Assembly: GCA_002862435.1 (NCBI GenBank)
Contig: PKDC01000052.1
Coordinates: 1-64,000 of the forward strand
DNA: 64,000 nt
Source: Pseudomonadota bacterium
GTDB lineage: Bacteria; Pseudomonadota; Gammaproteobacteria; UBA5335
Direction: 5' to 3'
The position numbers and the translations under genes were made by a program. How positions within the stretch are numbered: position 1 is the first letter of the stretch; the number at the start of each line of letters is the position of its first letter. The notes under the pieces are model-generated. The model did not search any database, was not told where the DNA came from, and worked only from the letters and a program-made list of their open reading frames with translations. Positions 32,011 to 39,864 of this stretch are shown here, piece after piece.

Positions 32011-33389
32011 CACGACGCCTCCTGGTCATGGTATTGCTGGCCGTACTTACGGCTTGCCAGGACGCCAGCCAGCCCTTTTCAAACGGTCGTTTCGATCGGG
32101 TGTGGCTGGATTTTCCCCAAGGCGATGTCCGGCAGGTGGTGCTGTGGCTGATGCCGGGGTACAGCCGCACCGGGACCGACCGCGGCATGGCCCGGACGCT
32201 TGCGGACGAGGGCGCGCTGGTGATCAGCGTGAGCACCCCAGCCCTGCTGGCACACATGGCCGAGGAAGATGGCGACTGCATCCTGCCGGCGGGCGATCTG
32301 GAAAATCTGGCGCATGAAGTGCAGGCACGGGTGGGTCTGGAGCGTTATCTTCCGCCCTGGGTCGGGGGTCGCGACAGTGGCGCCGCGCTCACTTATGCCG
32401 TACTCGCCCAGGCCCCGCTGGACAGCTTCGTCGGCGGTCTGTCCCTGGACTTTGCCCCGACGCTGGCGCTGTCCCTTCCCTTGTGTCCCGGCCGAGCGCT
32501 GACGGCGTCCTTTGATCCCGGGCGCATGCTCGTCACCCTGCAGCCCGTGGCCAGCGCCCTGGCCCCGTGGGCGGTGATGGAAGGGCGGGAGACGCCGGCC
32601 GCCACGCGTCATTTTCTGGACCAGATTCCCGCTGCCCTGCGCGTGCCGATGGAACCGCTGCCCCTGGCCCATCGGGTCGATGCCGGAGCGACGCAGGCGC
32701 TGCGCCAAGCCTATAGCGCGGTCTCCGCTCGCCTCCCCGAACAGCCAGCAGTGGCCGTGGTGAAAGCCGGGAAGCTGCCGCTGATCGAGATTCCGGCGCA
32801 AGGCACGACAGACGCGCCGGTATGGGCGGTGTTGCTGAGTGGGGATGGCGGCTGGGCCGGCTTGGATCGCAGCCTGTCCAAGGCCCTGGCGGCGCGCGGC
32901 GTGCCCGTGGTGGGCCTGGATTCACTGCGCTATTTCTGGCAGTCGCGCACGCCTGAAGGACTGGCGGCCGATCTGCAGCGCATCATGTTGGACTATGGCG
33001 CGCGCTGGCAGCGGTCGCGGGTGATCCTGATCGGCTATTCCCAAGGCGCCAACGTGCTGCCCTTTGCTTTCAACCGACTGTCTTCCGAGGTGCAGGCACG
33101 CGTGGAGCGCATCGTCCTGCTGGGTCCTGGCGAGCAGGCGGCATTCACGTTCCGGGTCAGCCAGTGGTGGCATGTGCCTGGGGACGCGGATCTCCCCATC
33201 CTGCCCGAGGTGCGCCTGCTGCCAGCGGCGCGCACGCTGTGTGTCTATGGGAAGGATGAGGCGGCGGAATCCCTCTGTCCCCGGCTGGAGGGCATCCTGC
33301 CGGTGGTCGCCTTGCCCGGCGGGCATCATTTCGACGGCGATATGACCGGCATCGCGCAGCGGATCCTCGGCCCCCGCGCTGCCCGCTGA
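32007..33389 (+). CDS. virJ: VirJ/AcvB-family periplasmic lipoprotein hydrolase
   Basis: The 460-residue product has a lipoprotein signal ending LTAC (Cys17) and two alpha/beta-hydrolase-like halves. The C-terminal half holds LSGDGGWAGLD, the nucleophile elbow GYSQG in LIGYSQGANVLPFAF, an Asp candidate near YGKDEAAES and the His in PGGHHFDGD, as in VirJ/AcvB. Agrobacterium AcvB and a Pseudomonas aeruginosa protein encoded beside its alanyl-PG synthase hydrolyse aminoacylated phosphatidylglycerol in the periplasm. The 4-bp overlap with mprF strongly suggests the same role here: removing the group MprF adds. Substrate preference is inferred. Confidence 0.88.
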   Translation: MTRRLLVMVLLAVLTACQDASQPFSNGRFDRVWLDFPQGDVRQVVLWLMPGYSRTGTDRGMARTLADEGALVISVSTPALLAHMAEEDGDCILPAGDLENLAHEVQARVGLERYLPPWVGGRDSGAALTYAVLAQAPLDSFVGGLSLDFAPTLALSLPLCPGRALTASFDPGRMLVTLQPVASALAPWAVMEGRETPAATRHFLDQIPAALRVPMEPLPLAHRVDAGATQALRQAYSAVSARLPEQPAVAVVKAGKLPLIEIPAQGTTDAPVWAVLLSGDGGWAGLDRSLSKALAARGVPVVGLDSLRYFWQSRTPEGLAADLQRIMLDYGARWQRSRVILIGYSQGANVLPFAFNRLSSEVQARVERIVLLGPGEQAAFTFRVSQWWHVPGDADLPILPEVRLLPAARTLCVYGKDEAAESLCPRLEGILPVVALPGGHHFDGDMTGIAQRILGPRAAR

Positions 33390-34076
33390 GCATGGCCCAG
33401 GCGCCCGTGCGTGTGGGCGATCGGCTTGGCGTCGCCTTCCCGTGCTGGACAGTGCGCTGCTCGTCCTCGGGGGTCCGGGGACGGGGATTGGCTTTGGGAT
33501 GGCGTCTTGGAACCTGCGCGTTCGGGTGGCGGGTTTCCCGGCCCCATGGCTCCTGTAAACGCTTTGGTTTCGGCATGTTTGGGCACGCCCTGCACCACGG
33601 AAGGCCATGCTCCAGCGCACCCGCCCCGCTCTTGACGCAGCCCGACACAAGCCGCCGTTTCGCCTGCGAATCCGGCCTCTGCCCATAAAGAGATTTCGGT
33701 TCGGTGAGGTTGATTGCGCGTGCGCGATTGCACGCCGTGTTGCCCGGAAAATCGTGGTCCGTCGCCGATTCCCGCGCCAGGGGCCAGCGGGAAAATGGGG
33801 AGATCAGGGGGAGGTAGCGCGCCCCGGATCGGTCGAAACGGCACCGCTTCGACAGCTTGGCTTGCGGCTGCTTCTCCCGGCGGCAGCGGGTTTGTGGTGC
33901 TGAGGATGGCGCTGTGGGTTGTCGCCTATCTGGGCGTCATGGTGTCGCACGGGGGGTGCGGGTGAATATTTGAACAAGGAGTATGTTAGATTCGATCCCA
34001 CCGGCAGGAAGCTGGTCGAGGGCCCAGCGGATGCCGGTTCCGGCTCTCATCACGATGATCCAAGGAGGAGATATCG
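33390..34076. other. Gap of 687 bp without a recognised gene
   Basis: Several short frames cross this stretch on both strands, but none has a recognisable motif, a convincing ribosome-binding site or codon use like the neighbours. A short inverted repeat, GTCGAA and TTCGAC, lies at 33832-33853. The last hundred bases turn AT-richer (around 33965-33990) and probably hold the promoter of the acyl-CoA synthetase gene, though I cannot assign clear -35/-10 hexamers. AAGGAGGAG lies before ATG 34077. Confidence 0.5.
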
Positions 34077-35696
34077 ATGGCTGTCATTGACCTGTTGCAC
34101 CAGTCCGTCCAGAAAAAACCCGACAAGAAGGCTGTTATTGCCCAGGACGGCGAAGTCACGTTCCGCGAACTCGACGCCGCCAGTAGCCGCATTGCGAGCG
34201 AGTTGCATGCCGCCGGCGTGCAGCGCGGCGACAAGGTGGCGCTGGTGCTGGCCAATGACCAGGCCTGCCTGTTCAATGCCGGCTATTTCGGCATCCACAA
34301 GCTGGGCGCCGTTCCGGTGCCGATCAACACGCGCTGGGCGCCGCCCGAGAAATACTACGTCTTGGAGCACAGTGACGCGGTGGCGTTGATCAGTGGTCCG
34401 GCGCATCTGGACACCCTGGCGGCCCTGGCGCAGGGCAAACCTGTCGATATTGAAGGCCGTCCCGGCCACTTTAATCTGAAATCGTTTTTCGTCACCGGCA
34501 ACGAGGCACCAGCGGGCTTTACCGCCTTGGGCGATGTCCTGCATGCGGGCTCAACCGATTATCCGCCGCTTGATCCGCCGCCCGGCGATCTGGATCCGGC
34601 GGACCTTCTTTACACCTCCGGGACCACCGGCATGCCCAAGGGCGTGTTGGTGCCCGAGGGCAATCTGGCCGACCAGCCGGGGCAGCAGAACTTGGGTCAG
34701 ATGCTTTCCGCCCTGTTCGGCGAAAGCCTGTTGCACGCGGTGCCTCTGTTCGGCTTCACGGGTTGCCATGGCCTGATGCTGATGAGCATCCGCGCCGGCA
34801 TTACCCAGATCGTACTGCCCAAATTCGATCCCGAGCAGTTGCTGTCCTCGATCGAGCGGCACCGGGCGACGTCCATCATGGGCGTGCCGACCATGCTGAA
34901 CCTCGCGATGAAGCACCCCAAGGCGAGGGATTACGATTACAGCTCGCTCAAGTTTGTTTTCTTCGGCGCCGCCCCGATCCAGCCCGACACCGTGCGCAAG
35001 ATGATGGAGGTCTGGCCCAAGATCATGATGCTCAACGGCTATGGATTGACCGAGGGGGGCGCCGGGGCGGCCTGCATGCTTGGCCCCAACCCGCGCGACA
35101 TCCTCGATCATCCCGGCTCAGTGGGTAAACCCGTGGGCTGCGAGGTGGTGATCATCGACGACAACGGCAACGCCCTGCCCCAGGGCGAGGTGGGCGAGAT
35201 CTGCTTTCGTTCGGGGATCGCCCGGCGCAGCTATTACAAGGGTGACCAGAACACCAAGGAACTCTGGCGCGGCGAGTTGTTGCATACCGGCGATGTGGGC
35301 TATATCGCCCCGGACGGTTATGTCTATCTGACCGATCGCAAGAAAGACATGGTGTTGCGTGGCGGCTACAACATCTTCGCCATCGAGGTGGAGCGGGTGT
35401 TGCTGGAGATGCCCGAGGTGCTGGAGGCGGCGGTGGTCGCCGTGCCGCACCCGGATTTGGGTGAGGACGTGTTGGCCGTGGTGGTGCCCAAGCCCGGCTT
35501 CAAGGGTGGTGAAGGCAATCTGACGCCGGCGGCGATCAACGCGTTCTGCCGCCAGCATCTGGCGGATTACAAGTGCCCGCGCCATGTCGTGTTCCTGGAT
35601 GAACTGCCCAAGAATGCCATGGCCAAGATCCTGAAAGCCGACTTGCGCCAGCGTTACCGGGACTTCGTCCTGGATCTGAAAGCCGCCGAAGCCTAG
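34077..35696 (+). CDS. AMP-dependent acyl-CoA synthetase
   Basis: ANL-superfamily ligases activate carboxylic acids as acyl-AMP and then acyl-CoA. The 539-residue product has the P-loop LLYTSGTTGMPKGVLVPEG, FVFFGAAPIQPDTV, the adenylate motif LNGYGLTEGG, TGDVGYIAPDGYVYLTDRKKDMVLRGG (hinge Asp and Arg) and the C-terminal lysine in ELPKNAMAKILKADLR. Lack of a transmembrane segment or signal suggests a soluble enzyme. Next to an AlkB-like hydroxylase it most likely activates medium- or long-chain fatty acids from alkane or alcohol oxidation; chain length is inferred. A strong AGGAGG precedes the start. Confidence 0.92.
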   Translation: MAVIDLLHQSVQKKPDKKAVIAQDGEVTFRELDAASSRIASELHAAGVQRGDKVALVLANDQACLFNAGYFGIHKLGAVPVPINTRWAPPEKYYVLEHSDAVALISGPAHLDTLAALAQGKPVDIEGRPGHFNLKSFFVTGNEAPAGFTALGDVLHAGSTDYPPLDPPPGDLDPADLLYTSGTTGMPKGVLVPEGNLADQPGQQNLGQMLSALFGESLLHAVPLFGFTGCHGLMLMSIRAGITQIVLPKFDPEQLLSSIERHRATSIMGVPTMLNLAMKHPKARDYDYSSLKFVFFGAAPIQPDTVRKMMEVWPKIMMLNGYGLTEGGAGAACMLGPNPRDILDHPGSVGKPVGCEVVIIDDNGNALPQGEVGEICFRSGIARRSYYKGDQNTKELWRGELLHTGDVGYIAPDGYVYLTDRKKDMVLRGGYNIFAIEVERVLLEMPEVLEAAVVAVPHPDLGEDVLAVVVPKPGFKGGEGNLTPAAINAFCRQHLADYKCPRHVVFLDELPKNAMAKILKADLRQRYRDFVLDLKAAEA

Positions 35697-35727
35697 AGGC
35701 GGGCTTTCACCCGAGAGGGCATTGCCT

Positions 35728-35762
35728 ATCAGCGGCTCGTCATGGACAGGCTGGCCGCTGAT
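35728..35762 (+). repeat. Inverted repeat between the synthetase and alkB genes
   Basis: ATCAGCGGC (35728-35736) pairs perfectly with GCCGCTGAT (35754-35762) around a 17-base loop. It starts 31 bases after the synthetase stop. No T run follows, so it is either a weak or Rho-assisted terminator, an mRNA stabiliser, or an operator for alkB. Confidence 0.45.
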
Positions 35763-35937
35763 GGAGTGCACGGGAGGAAATGGGCTGAGCGCAAGTCGGG
35801 CATCGCTTCGAGTGTCGGCTTTTCCGCGTGAGAGGCGGGTCTGCTTGACCTTGGCTATGACTGTGGCGCAAGCTGCTTTGGACCCTGTAAAAAAATGAGG
35901 AGGCCGCCCCAAAGGGGTTGCCCAGGAGGAGGACGAC

Positions 35938-37170
35938 ATGGATGGTATTGCATCGCCTGCCCGCGCCGGGTGGGCTTATTTGCGGTTCTTTGTTCCGATT
36001 GCCCTGTCGATTGGGGTGATCTACGCCCTGATCGTGGGGCCGGTCAATGCCCTGACCGGCGTTCTCGTCGTGTTGTTGGGACTGTCTTTCGCCGAACGGC
36101 TTTCAGGCAACGACGAACAGACCCACGTCTATCGGCATCCTGGGATTTTTGTCTGGATGCTGTGGACGTATTTTCCGGTGAGCCTGATGGCTTTCGGGGC
36201 GTTCCTGTGGATGCTGGCCCATGGCCACAATGGCGGGGATTTGTTCGCGCTGGCCTCGACCGTCCAGTCGCTGACCGGTTTCGACATGGTGGCGGCTCAC
36301 GCCGGCGATGGTTTGGGTAGCTATCTGCTTGCCGCGGTTTTGTTTTCACAAATCGCTTCCATCGGCTCGGTGACCATCGGCCATGAGCTGTCCCACCGCA
36401 CTTGGGAAGCCTATTCGGTGTTCAGCTCCCGGGCTTGCTCCTTGTTTGGCCTGTTCACCTACTACGCCATCGAACACCCTTACGGCCATCACTTCACGGT
36501 GGGGACGCCTGCCGATTCCAGCACCGCCTTGCGCGGGGAGAGCGTTTATCGCTACTTTCTGCGCACGGCGCCGCAGGATTATTCGACCGCCTGGAACATC
36601 GAAAAGGATCGGCTGGCCAAGCTCGATCTACCGGCCATGACCTGGCGTAATCGCTTGTTGCAGGGCTGGGCGGCGGAAGCGGCCTTGGTGGTATTCATTC
36701 TGGCGGTGAGCGGCGTCCTGGGCTTGTTCTGGTTTCTGGTGGCGGTGCTCAACGCCCATTTCGGCTACAAGCTGGGCACCTACAGCCAGCACTACGGCAT
36801 CGTCCGGGTGCCGGGATCGGAGATTAAGGCGCACCATTCCTGGGATTCCTTCAATCGGGTCACCAACTGGTTCGTGGATAACATCGGCCGCCATTCCCAG
36901 CATCATCTGGACCCCAACCGCGAATTCTGGCGGCTGGAAGATGTGCATGCGCCACGCCTGCCGCACAACATGGGCTATTTCCGCGCCATCGGGATGGCCA
37001 TCATCCCTGCGCTGTGGCATCGGACCTGGTCGCCGGCGCTGCTCGAGTGGGATCGACTCTATGCATCCCCCGAGGAGCGTCGCCTGGCGCATGAGGCCAA
37101 TCTGTGCAGCGGCCGGCCGGAATTGATGGCCGCCGCCGCCCATGAGGAAGTCCAGGCCGCCACCGCCTGA
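35938..37170 (+). CDS. alkB: AlkB-like membrane di-iron hydroxylase (alkane 1-monooxygenase family)
   Basis: This 410-residue membrane protein matches the non-haem di-iron hydroxylases that oxidise terminal methyl groups of alkanes using electrons from rubredoxin. Histidine boxes are in order: GHELSHR (His149, His153), EHPYGHH (His180, His184, His185) and RHSQHH (His319, His322, His323), with an extra His285 in SQHYG. Hydrophobic segments fall near 15-50, 70-95, 125-145 and 240-270. Canonical alkane hydroxylases carry EHYG where this has QHYG and RHSxHHAH where this has RHSQHHLD, so it is a divergent branch and the natural substrate may differ. A strong AGGAGGAGG precedes the start. No rubredoxin gene is adjacent. 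Confidence 0.85.
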   Translation: MDGIASPARAGWAYLRFFVPIALSIGVIYALIVGPVNALTGVLVVLLGLSFAERLSGNDEQTHVYRHPGIFVWMLWTYFPVSLMAFGAFLWMLAHGHNGGDLFALASTVQSLTGFDMVAAHAGDGLGSYLLAAVLFSQIASIGSVTIGHELSHRTWEAYSVFSSRACSLFGLFTYYAIEHPYGHHFTVGTPADSSTALRGESVYRYFLRTAPQDYSTAWNIEKDRLAKLDLPAMTWRNRLLQGWAAEAALVVFILAVSGVLGLFWFLVAVLNAHFGYKLGTYSQHYGIVRVPGSEIKAHHSWDSFNRVTNWFVDNIGRHSQHHLDPNREFWRLEDVHAPRLPHNMGYFRAIGMAIIPALWHRTWSPALLEWDRLYASPEERRLAHEANLCSGRPELMAAAAHEEVQAATA

Positions 37171-37194
37171 TCCGACTTTCGTACCCACAAAACG

Positions 37195-37230
37195 ACCGCT
37201 TCCGGGCTCGCTTCCGGCAGCGGTTTTTTT
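37195..37230 (+). terminator. Rho-independent terminator after alkB
   Basis: ACCGCT (37195-37200) pairs with AGCGGT (37219-37224), with an inner CCGG/CCGG step, and a run of seven T residues follows. It ends the synthetase-alkB unit and lies just before the pseudogene remnant. Confidence 0.85.
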
Positions 37231-37241
37231 GTTGCATTTGA

Positions 37242-37455
37242 CACCCCGATATCCCTGCGCTGCTCTGGGCCGAGCAGCGCGATGAAGATACCGGCTACAA
37301 CATCTATACCGGGGGCACCACCGGATTGCCCAAGGGCGTTTCCTACACCGAACGGGACATGCTCAAGACAGCGGTTGAAGCCCTGGCCAGTTTTTTGCCC
37401 GGCATGATGCGCCGGACCAGTCGCATGGACGGCGCCGAGTTGCGGGCCTTGCCCG
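37242..37455 (+). pseudogene. Remnant of a second acyl-CoA synthetase gene (ATP-loop region only)
   Basis: Directly after the alkB terminator an open stretch reads HPDIPALLWAEQRDEDTGYN and then IYTGGTTGLPKGVSYTERD, an unmistakable ANL-family ATP loop. Both the start of the gene and everything past about 70 codons are missing. The loop differs from that of the intact neighbour (YTSGTTGMPKG), so this is a distinct paralogue and not a fresh copy. It breaks off around 37455, where a different reading frame carries alkB-like sequence. Confidence 0.75.
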
Positions 37456-37692
37456 GAAGCCCCACGCAATCCCTATCCCTATCTGACCCTGCTGCTGGCG
37501 GCACTGATTCCGCCCTTGTGGCACCGCATCTGGGTTCCGTCGTTGATCGAGTGGGATGAGCGCTGGGCTTCGCCGGCCGAACGCGAACAGGCCCGGCAGG
37601 CCAATGTGGCCAGCGGCATTGCCCAACTGATGGCCTACGCGGCCATGCAGCAGGCTGCGATCAATCCGGTGAAGGCCCAATCGACTGCATGA
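37456..37692 (+). pseudogene. Remnant of a second alkB-like gene (C-terminal end)
   Basis: In the +1 frame relative to the synthetase fragment, the sequence reads EAPRNPYPYLTLLLAALIP, PLWHRIWVPSLIEWDERWAS and PAEREQARQANVASG to a TGA at 37690-37692. This parallels the C-terminus of the intact AlkB next door (HAPRLPHN, IPALWHRTWSPALLEWD, SPEERRLAHEANLCSG). All histidine boxes are gone. Synthetase-then-alkB order is the same as in the intact pair, so one deletion inside an ancestral second unit explains the junction. Its last 32 bases overlap the end of the convergent downstream gene. Confidence 0.75.
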
Positions 37693-38683
37693 AGGGGCGG
37701 CTTCTCGGCCAAGGCAGGCGGCTGCGCCAGCGCGCAAGGCGATAGGCTGCCCCATTGAGCGGAAGCAGGGTGAGTCGGTCCAGCCGTCCGCGCTGCAAGG
37801 CTGCCAGCAGGGGCGTTAGCCGCTGTTCCAGCGCCGTCAGAGCCGTGAGCCAAGCTTCCGGGTCCTGCCACAGGGCAGGGCGCAGCAGATCCTCAATGAC
37901 CCACAGTAACGCGCCCGACCCGCCGTCTGAGTGCCCATCGAGTAGACGTTCATCCCAAGTCGACAACACCGGAAAGCCCGCTGCCTGGGCGAGCCCCTGA
38001 GCCAGTGGCGCGGTTCCCATAATGGCAGCAAAAGGCTGCTGCCAGTGGTTTGGCAGCAGACCTTCTCCCCAGATCCACAGGCTGTTGACGGGCAGTTGAC
38101 CGAGCCGTTCCCGCGCCTGGTTGACGGGATGCTCATGCAGCAGCATCTGGATTTCAGTCAGCAGCCGCTTGAGCCGTGGCGCGTCGGGGCCGGTGGGCGA
38201 CCAGGGCGGCGCCCCCAGGTCAAGGCCGGCGCTGAGGGGCAGGGTCAGAACCGACAAGGGCGCGGGCAATTGCAGGTACCAGCGTCCGGGTGTGGCCGCC
38301 ATCAGCCTTATCTGCTCGGGCTGCAGCGCTTCGTTCAGGCTCGCCACCAGTGCCGCGCTTTCTTCGCGATCCAGATCAAGGCGCGCTTGATCGAAGTGGA
38401 TGTGGTGATGGGTGCCGGCCTGCAAATGCAGGGGGTCGGCCCGCAACAGCGGCTGGTTGGGCCGTTGGCCGGTATCGCCCCAGAAGGAGAGAGCCGCCCA
38501 AGGTGGGGGTTCGGCGTCCGTGAACAGCCCGGTGAGGGCGCGTTCGTAAACGGCCGCGGGATCGTCCCGGCGCTGGGCGCGGGCGAACAGGCGATCCAGG
38601 GTCGGCGTAGCGGGAAAGTCCGCCACGCCCCGGGGGGGCTGGGCCAGCCCCGGGATCATCAGGGTCACGGCCCGGGTCGCCAT
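37661..38683 (-). CDS. Conserved protein of the RpfE/phosphoglycerate-mutase-like family
   Basis: The 340-residue product resembles a family of uncharacterised cofactor-independent phosphoglycerate-mutase-like proteins (RpfE type) found near threonine-synthesis and recJ genes in Gammaproteobacteria. Visible conserved blocks are LMIPGLAQPP near the start, LRADPLHLQAGTHHHIHFDQ, LPVNSLWIWGEGLLP and LWVIEDLLRPALWQD. No full alkaline-phosphatase-type metal site is evident, so catalysis is doubtful. ATG 38683 lies 9 bases after the thrC stop, so it is the last gene of the alaC-hom-thrC operon. Family assignment is from memory of the motif pattern and is moderate. Confidence 0.65.
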   Translation of the reverse strand: MATRAVTLMIPGLAQPPRGVADFPATPTLDRLFARAQRRDDPAAVYERALTGLFTDAEPPPWAALSFWGDTGQRPNQPLLRADPLHLQAGTHHHIHFDQARLDLDREESAALVASLNEALQPEQIRLMAATPGRWYLQLPAPLSVLTLPLSAGLDLGAPPWSPTGPDAPRLKRLLTEIQMLLHEHPVNQARERLGQLPVNSLWIWGEGLLPNHWQQPFAAIMGTAPLAQGLAQAAGFPVLSTWDERLLDGHSDGGSGALLWVIEDLLRPALWQDPEAWLTALTALEQRLTPLLAALQRGRLDRLTLLPLNGAAYRLARWRSRLPWPRSRPFMQSIGPSPD

Positions 38684-38692
38684 GGCGATGCC

Positions 38693-39835
38693 TCAGCCGA
38701 GGTGAGGCAGGATGGCCTGTTTCACCGCCTGTTGTTCCGCGGCGATGCGGATGACGGGCCCCTGCATGCGGGCAATGGCGAGATCAGGATCCTTCAGGCC
38801 GTGGCCGGTGAGCGTGCAGACCACGGTGCTGCCCCGCGCAATGCGGCCGGCGCGGATGTCCGTCAATGCGCCTGCCAGGGACACGGCAGAAGCCGGTTCG
38901 CAGAAAATCCCCTCGCGGCGGGCCAGATACTTCTGGGTTTCCACGATTTCGTCATCGGAAAAAGCGGCAAACCAGCCGCCGGATTCCTGTTGCGCAGCCA
39001 GCGCACCATTCCAGCTCTGGGGATTGCCGATGCGGATGGCGGTGGCCACTGTCTCCGGGTTGGCCACGGGTCCGCCGTGCAGGAAGGGCGCCGCGCCGGC
39101 CGCCTGATAGCCCAGCATGCGCGGCCGGGCGGTGATGACCGGTTCGCGGGGATAGGGGCATTGCCCGCCGCAATGGCTGCAGGCCACGGTCGTGAACGCG
39201 CCGCTACCGGACGCCAGTTCTGAGTAGCCGATCCAGTACGCCGTGATGTTGCCGGCATTGCCCACGGGCAGGCAGTGATAATCCGGCGCTTGCCCCAAGG
39301 CTTCGACGATTTCAAAGGCGGCAGTCTTCTGGCCCTGCAAACGATAGGGATTGATGGAGTTGACAATGGTGATGGGGGCCTGAGTTGCGACTTCCTGCAC
39401 CAGGCGCATGCCGTCGTCGAAGTTGCCCTCGATTTGCAGAACCACCGCCCCATGAGCCATGGCCTGGGCCAGTTTGCCCAAGGCGATCTTGCCTTCGGGG
39501 ATCAGGACAAAGGCGGTGATGCCGGCGCGCGCGGCATAGGCTGCCGCCGAGGCGGAGGTGTTGCCGGTGGAGGCGCAGATGATGGCCCGGCTGCCCTGGG
39601 CCACCGCCTGAGTGACCGCTACGGTCATGCCGCGGTCCTTGAAGGAACCCGTGGGATTGAGTCCCTCGAATTTGGCATAGAGGGCGAGATCGCCGCCCAG
39701 GTCGCGCTCGACGTTGGACAGACGAATCAACGGCGTTTGCCCTTCGCACAGGCTCACGGCGGGCACATCGGCGGGCAGCGGCAAGCGGTCGCGGTATTTG
39801 TCGATCAGTCCGGTATAGCGGGAAACGGTGGCCAT
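38693..39835 (-). CDS. thrC: Threonine synthase with a cysteine-rich insertion
   Basis: ThrC converts O-phosphohomoserine to threonine with PLP. The 380-residue product has [14 protein letters not shown] with the PLP lysine Lys66, [30 protein letters not shown] and [13 protein letters not shown]. Between GNITAYW and PRMLG it carries about 20 extra residues including CSHCGGQC (Cys219, Cys222, Cys226), which most homologues lack; the spacing suggests metal binding. ATG 39835 was chosen because homology begins at [10 protein letters not shown]; the longer frame back to 39967 runs into hom. It follows hom by 29 bp. Confidence 0.95.
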   Translation of the reverse strand: MATVSRYTGLIDKYRDRLPLPADVPAVSLCEGQTPLIRLSNVERDLGGDLALYAKFEGLNPTGSFKDRGMTVAVTQAVAQGSRAIICASTGNTSASAAAYAARAGITAFVLIPEGKIALGKLAQAMAHGAVVLQIEGNFDDGMRLVQEVATQAPITIVNSINPYRLQGQKTAAFEIVEALGQAPDYHCLPVGNAGNITAYWIGYSELASGSGAFTTVACSHCGGQCPYPREPVITARPRMLGYQAAGAAPFLHGGPVANPETVATAIRIGNPQSWNGALAAQQESGGWFAAFSDDEIVETQKYLARREGIFCEPASAVSLAGALTDIRAGRIARGSTVVCTLTGHGLKDPDLAIARMQGPVIRIAAEQQAVKQAILPHLG

Positions 39836-39864
39836 GGCTGCCTCGGATGGAAATGGGGTGAGTG

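Noticed and set aside
29500..32013. 837-codon open frame antisense to mprF
   Set aside because: Composition is Gln/His/Gly/Arg-rich, typical of the reverse strand of GC-rich genes; no motif and mprF is certain.
33392..33903. Short frames in the gap before the acyl-CoA synthetase (for example 33392-33688 and 33607-33903)
   Set aside because: No motif, no convincing ribosome site, and they overlap each other in different frames.
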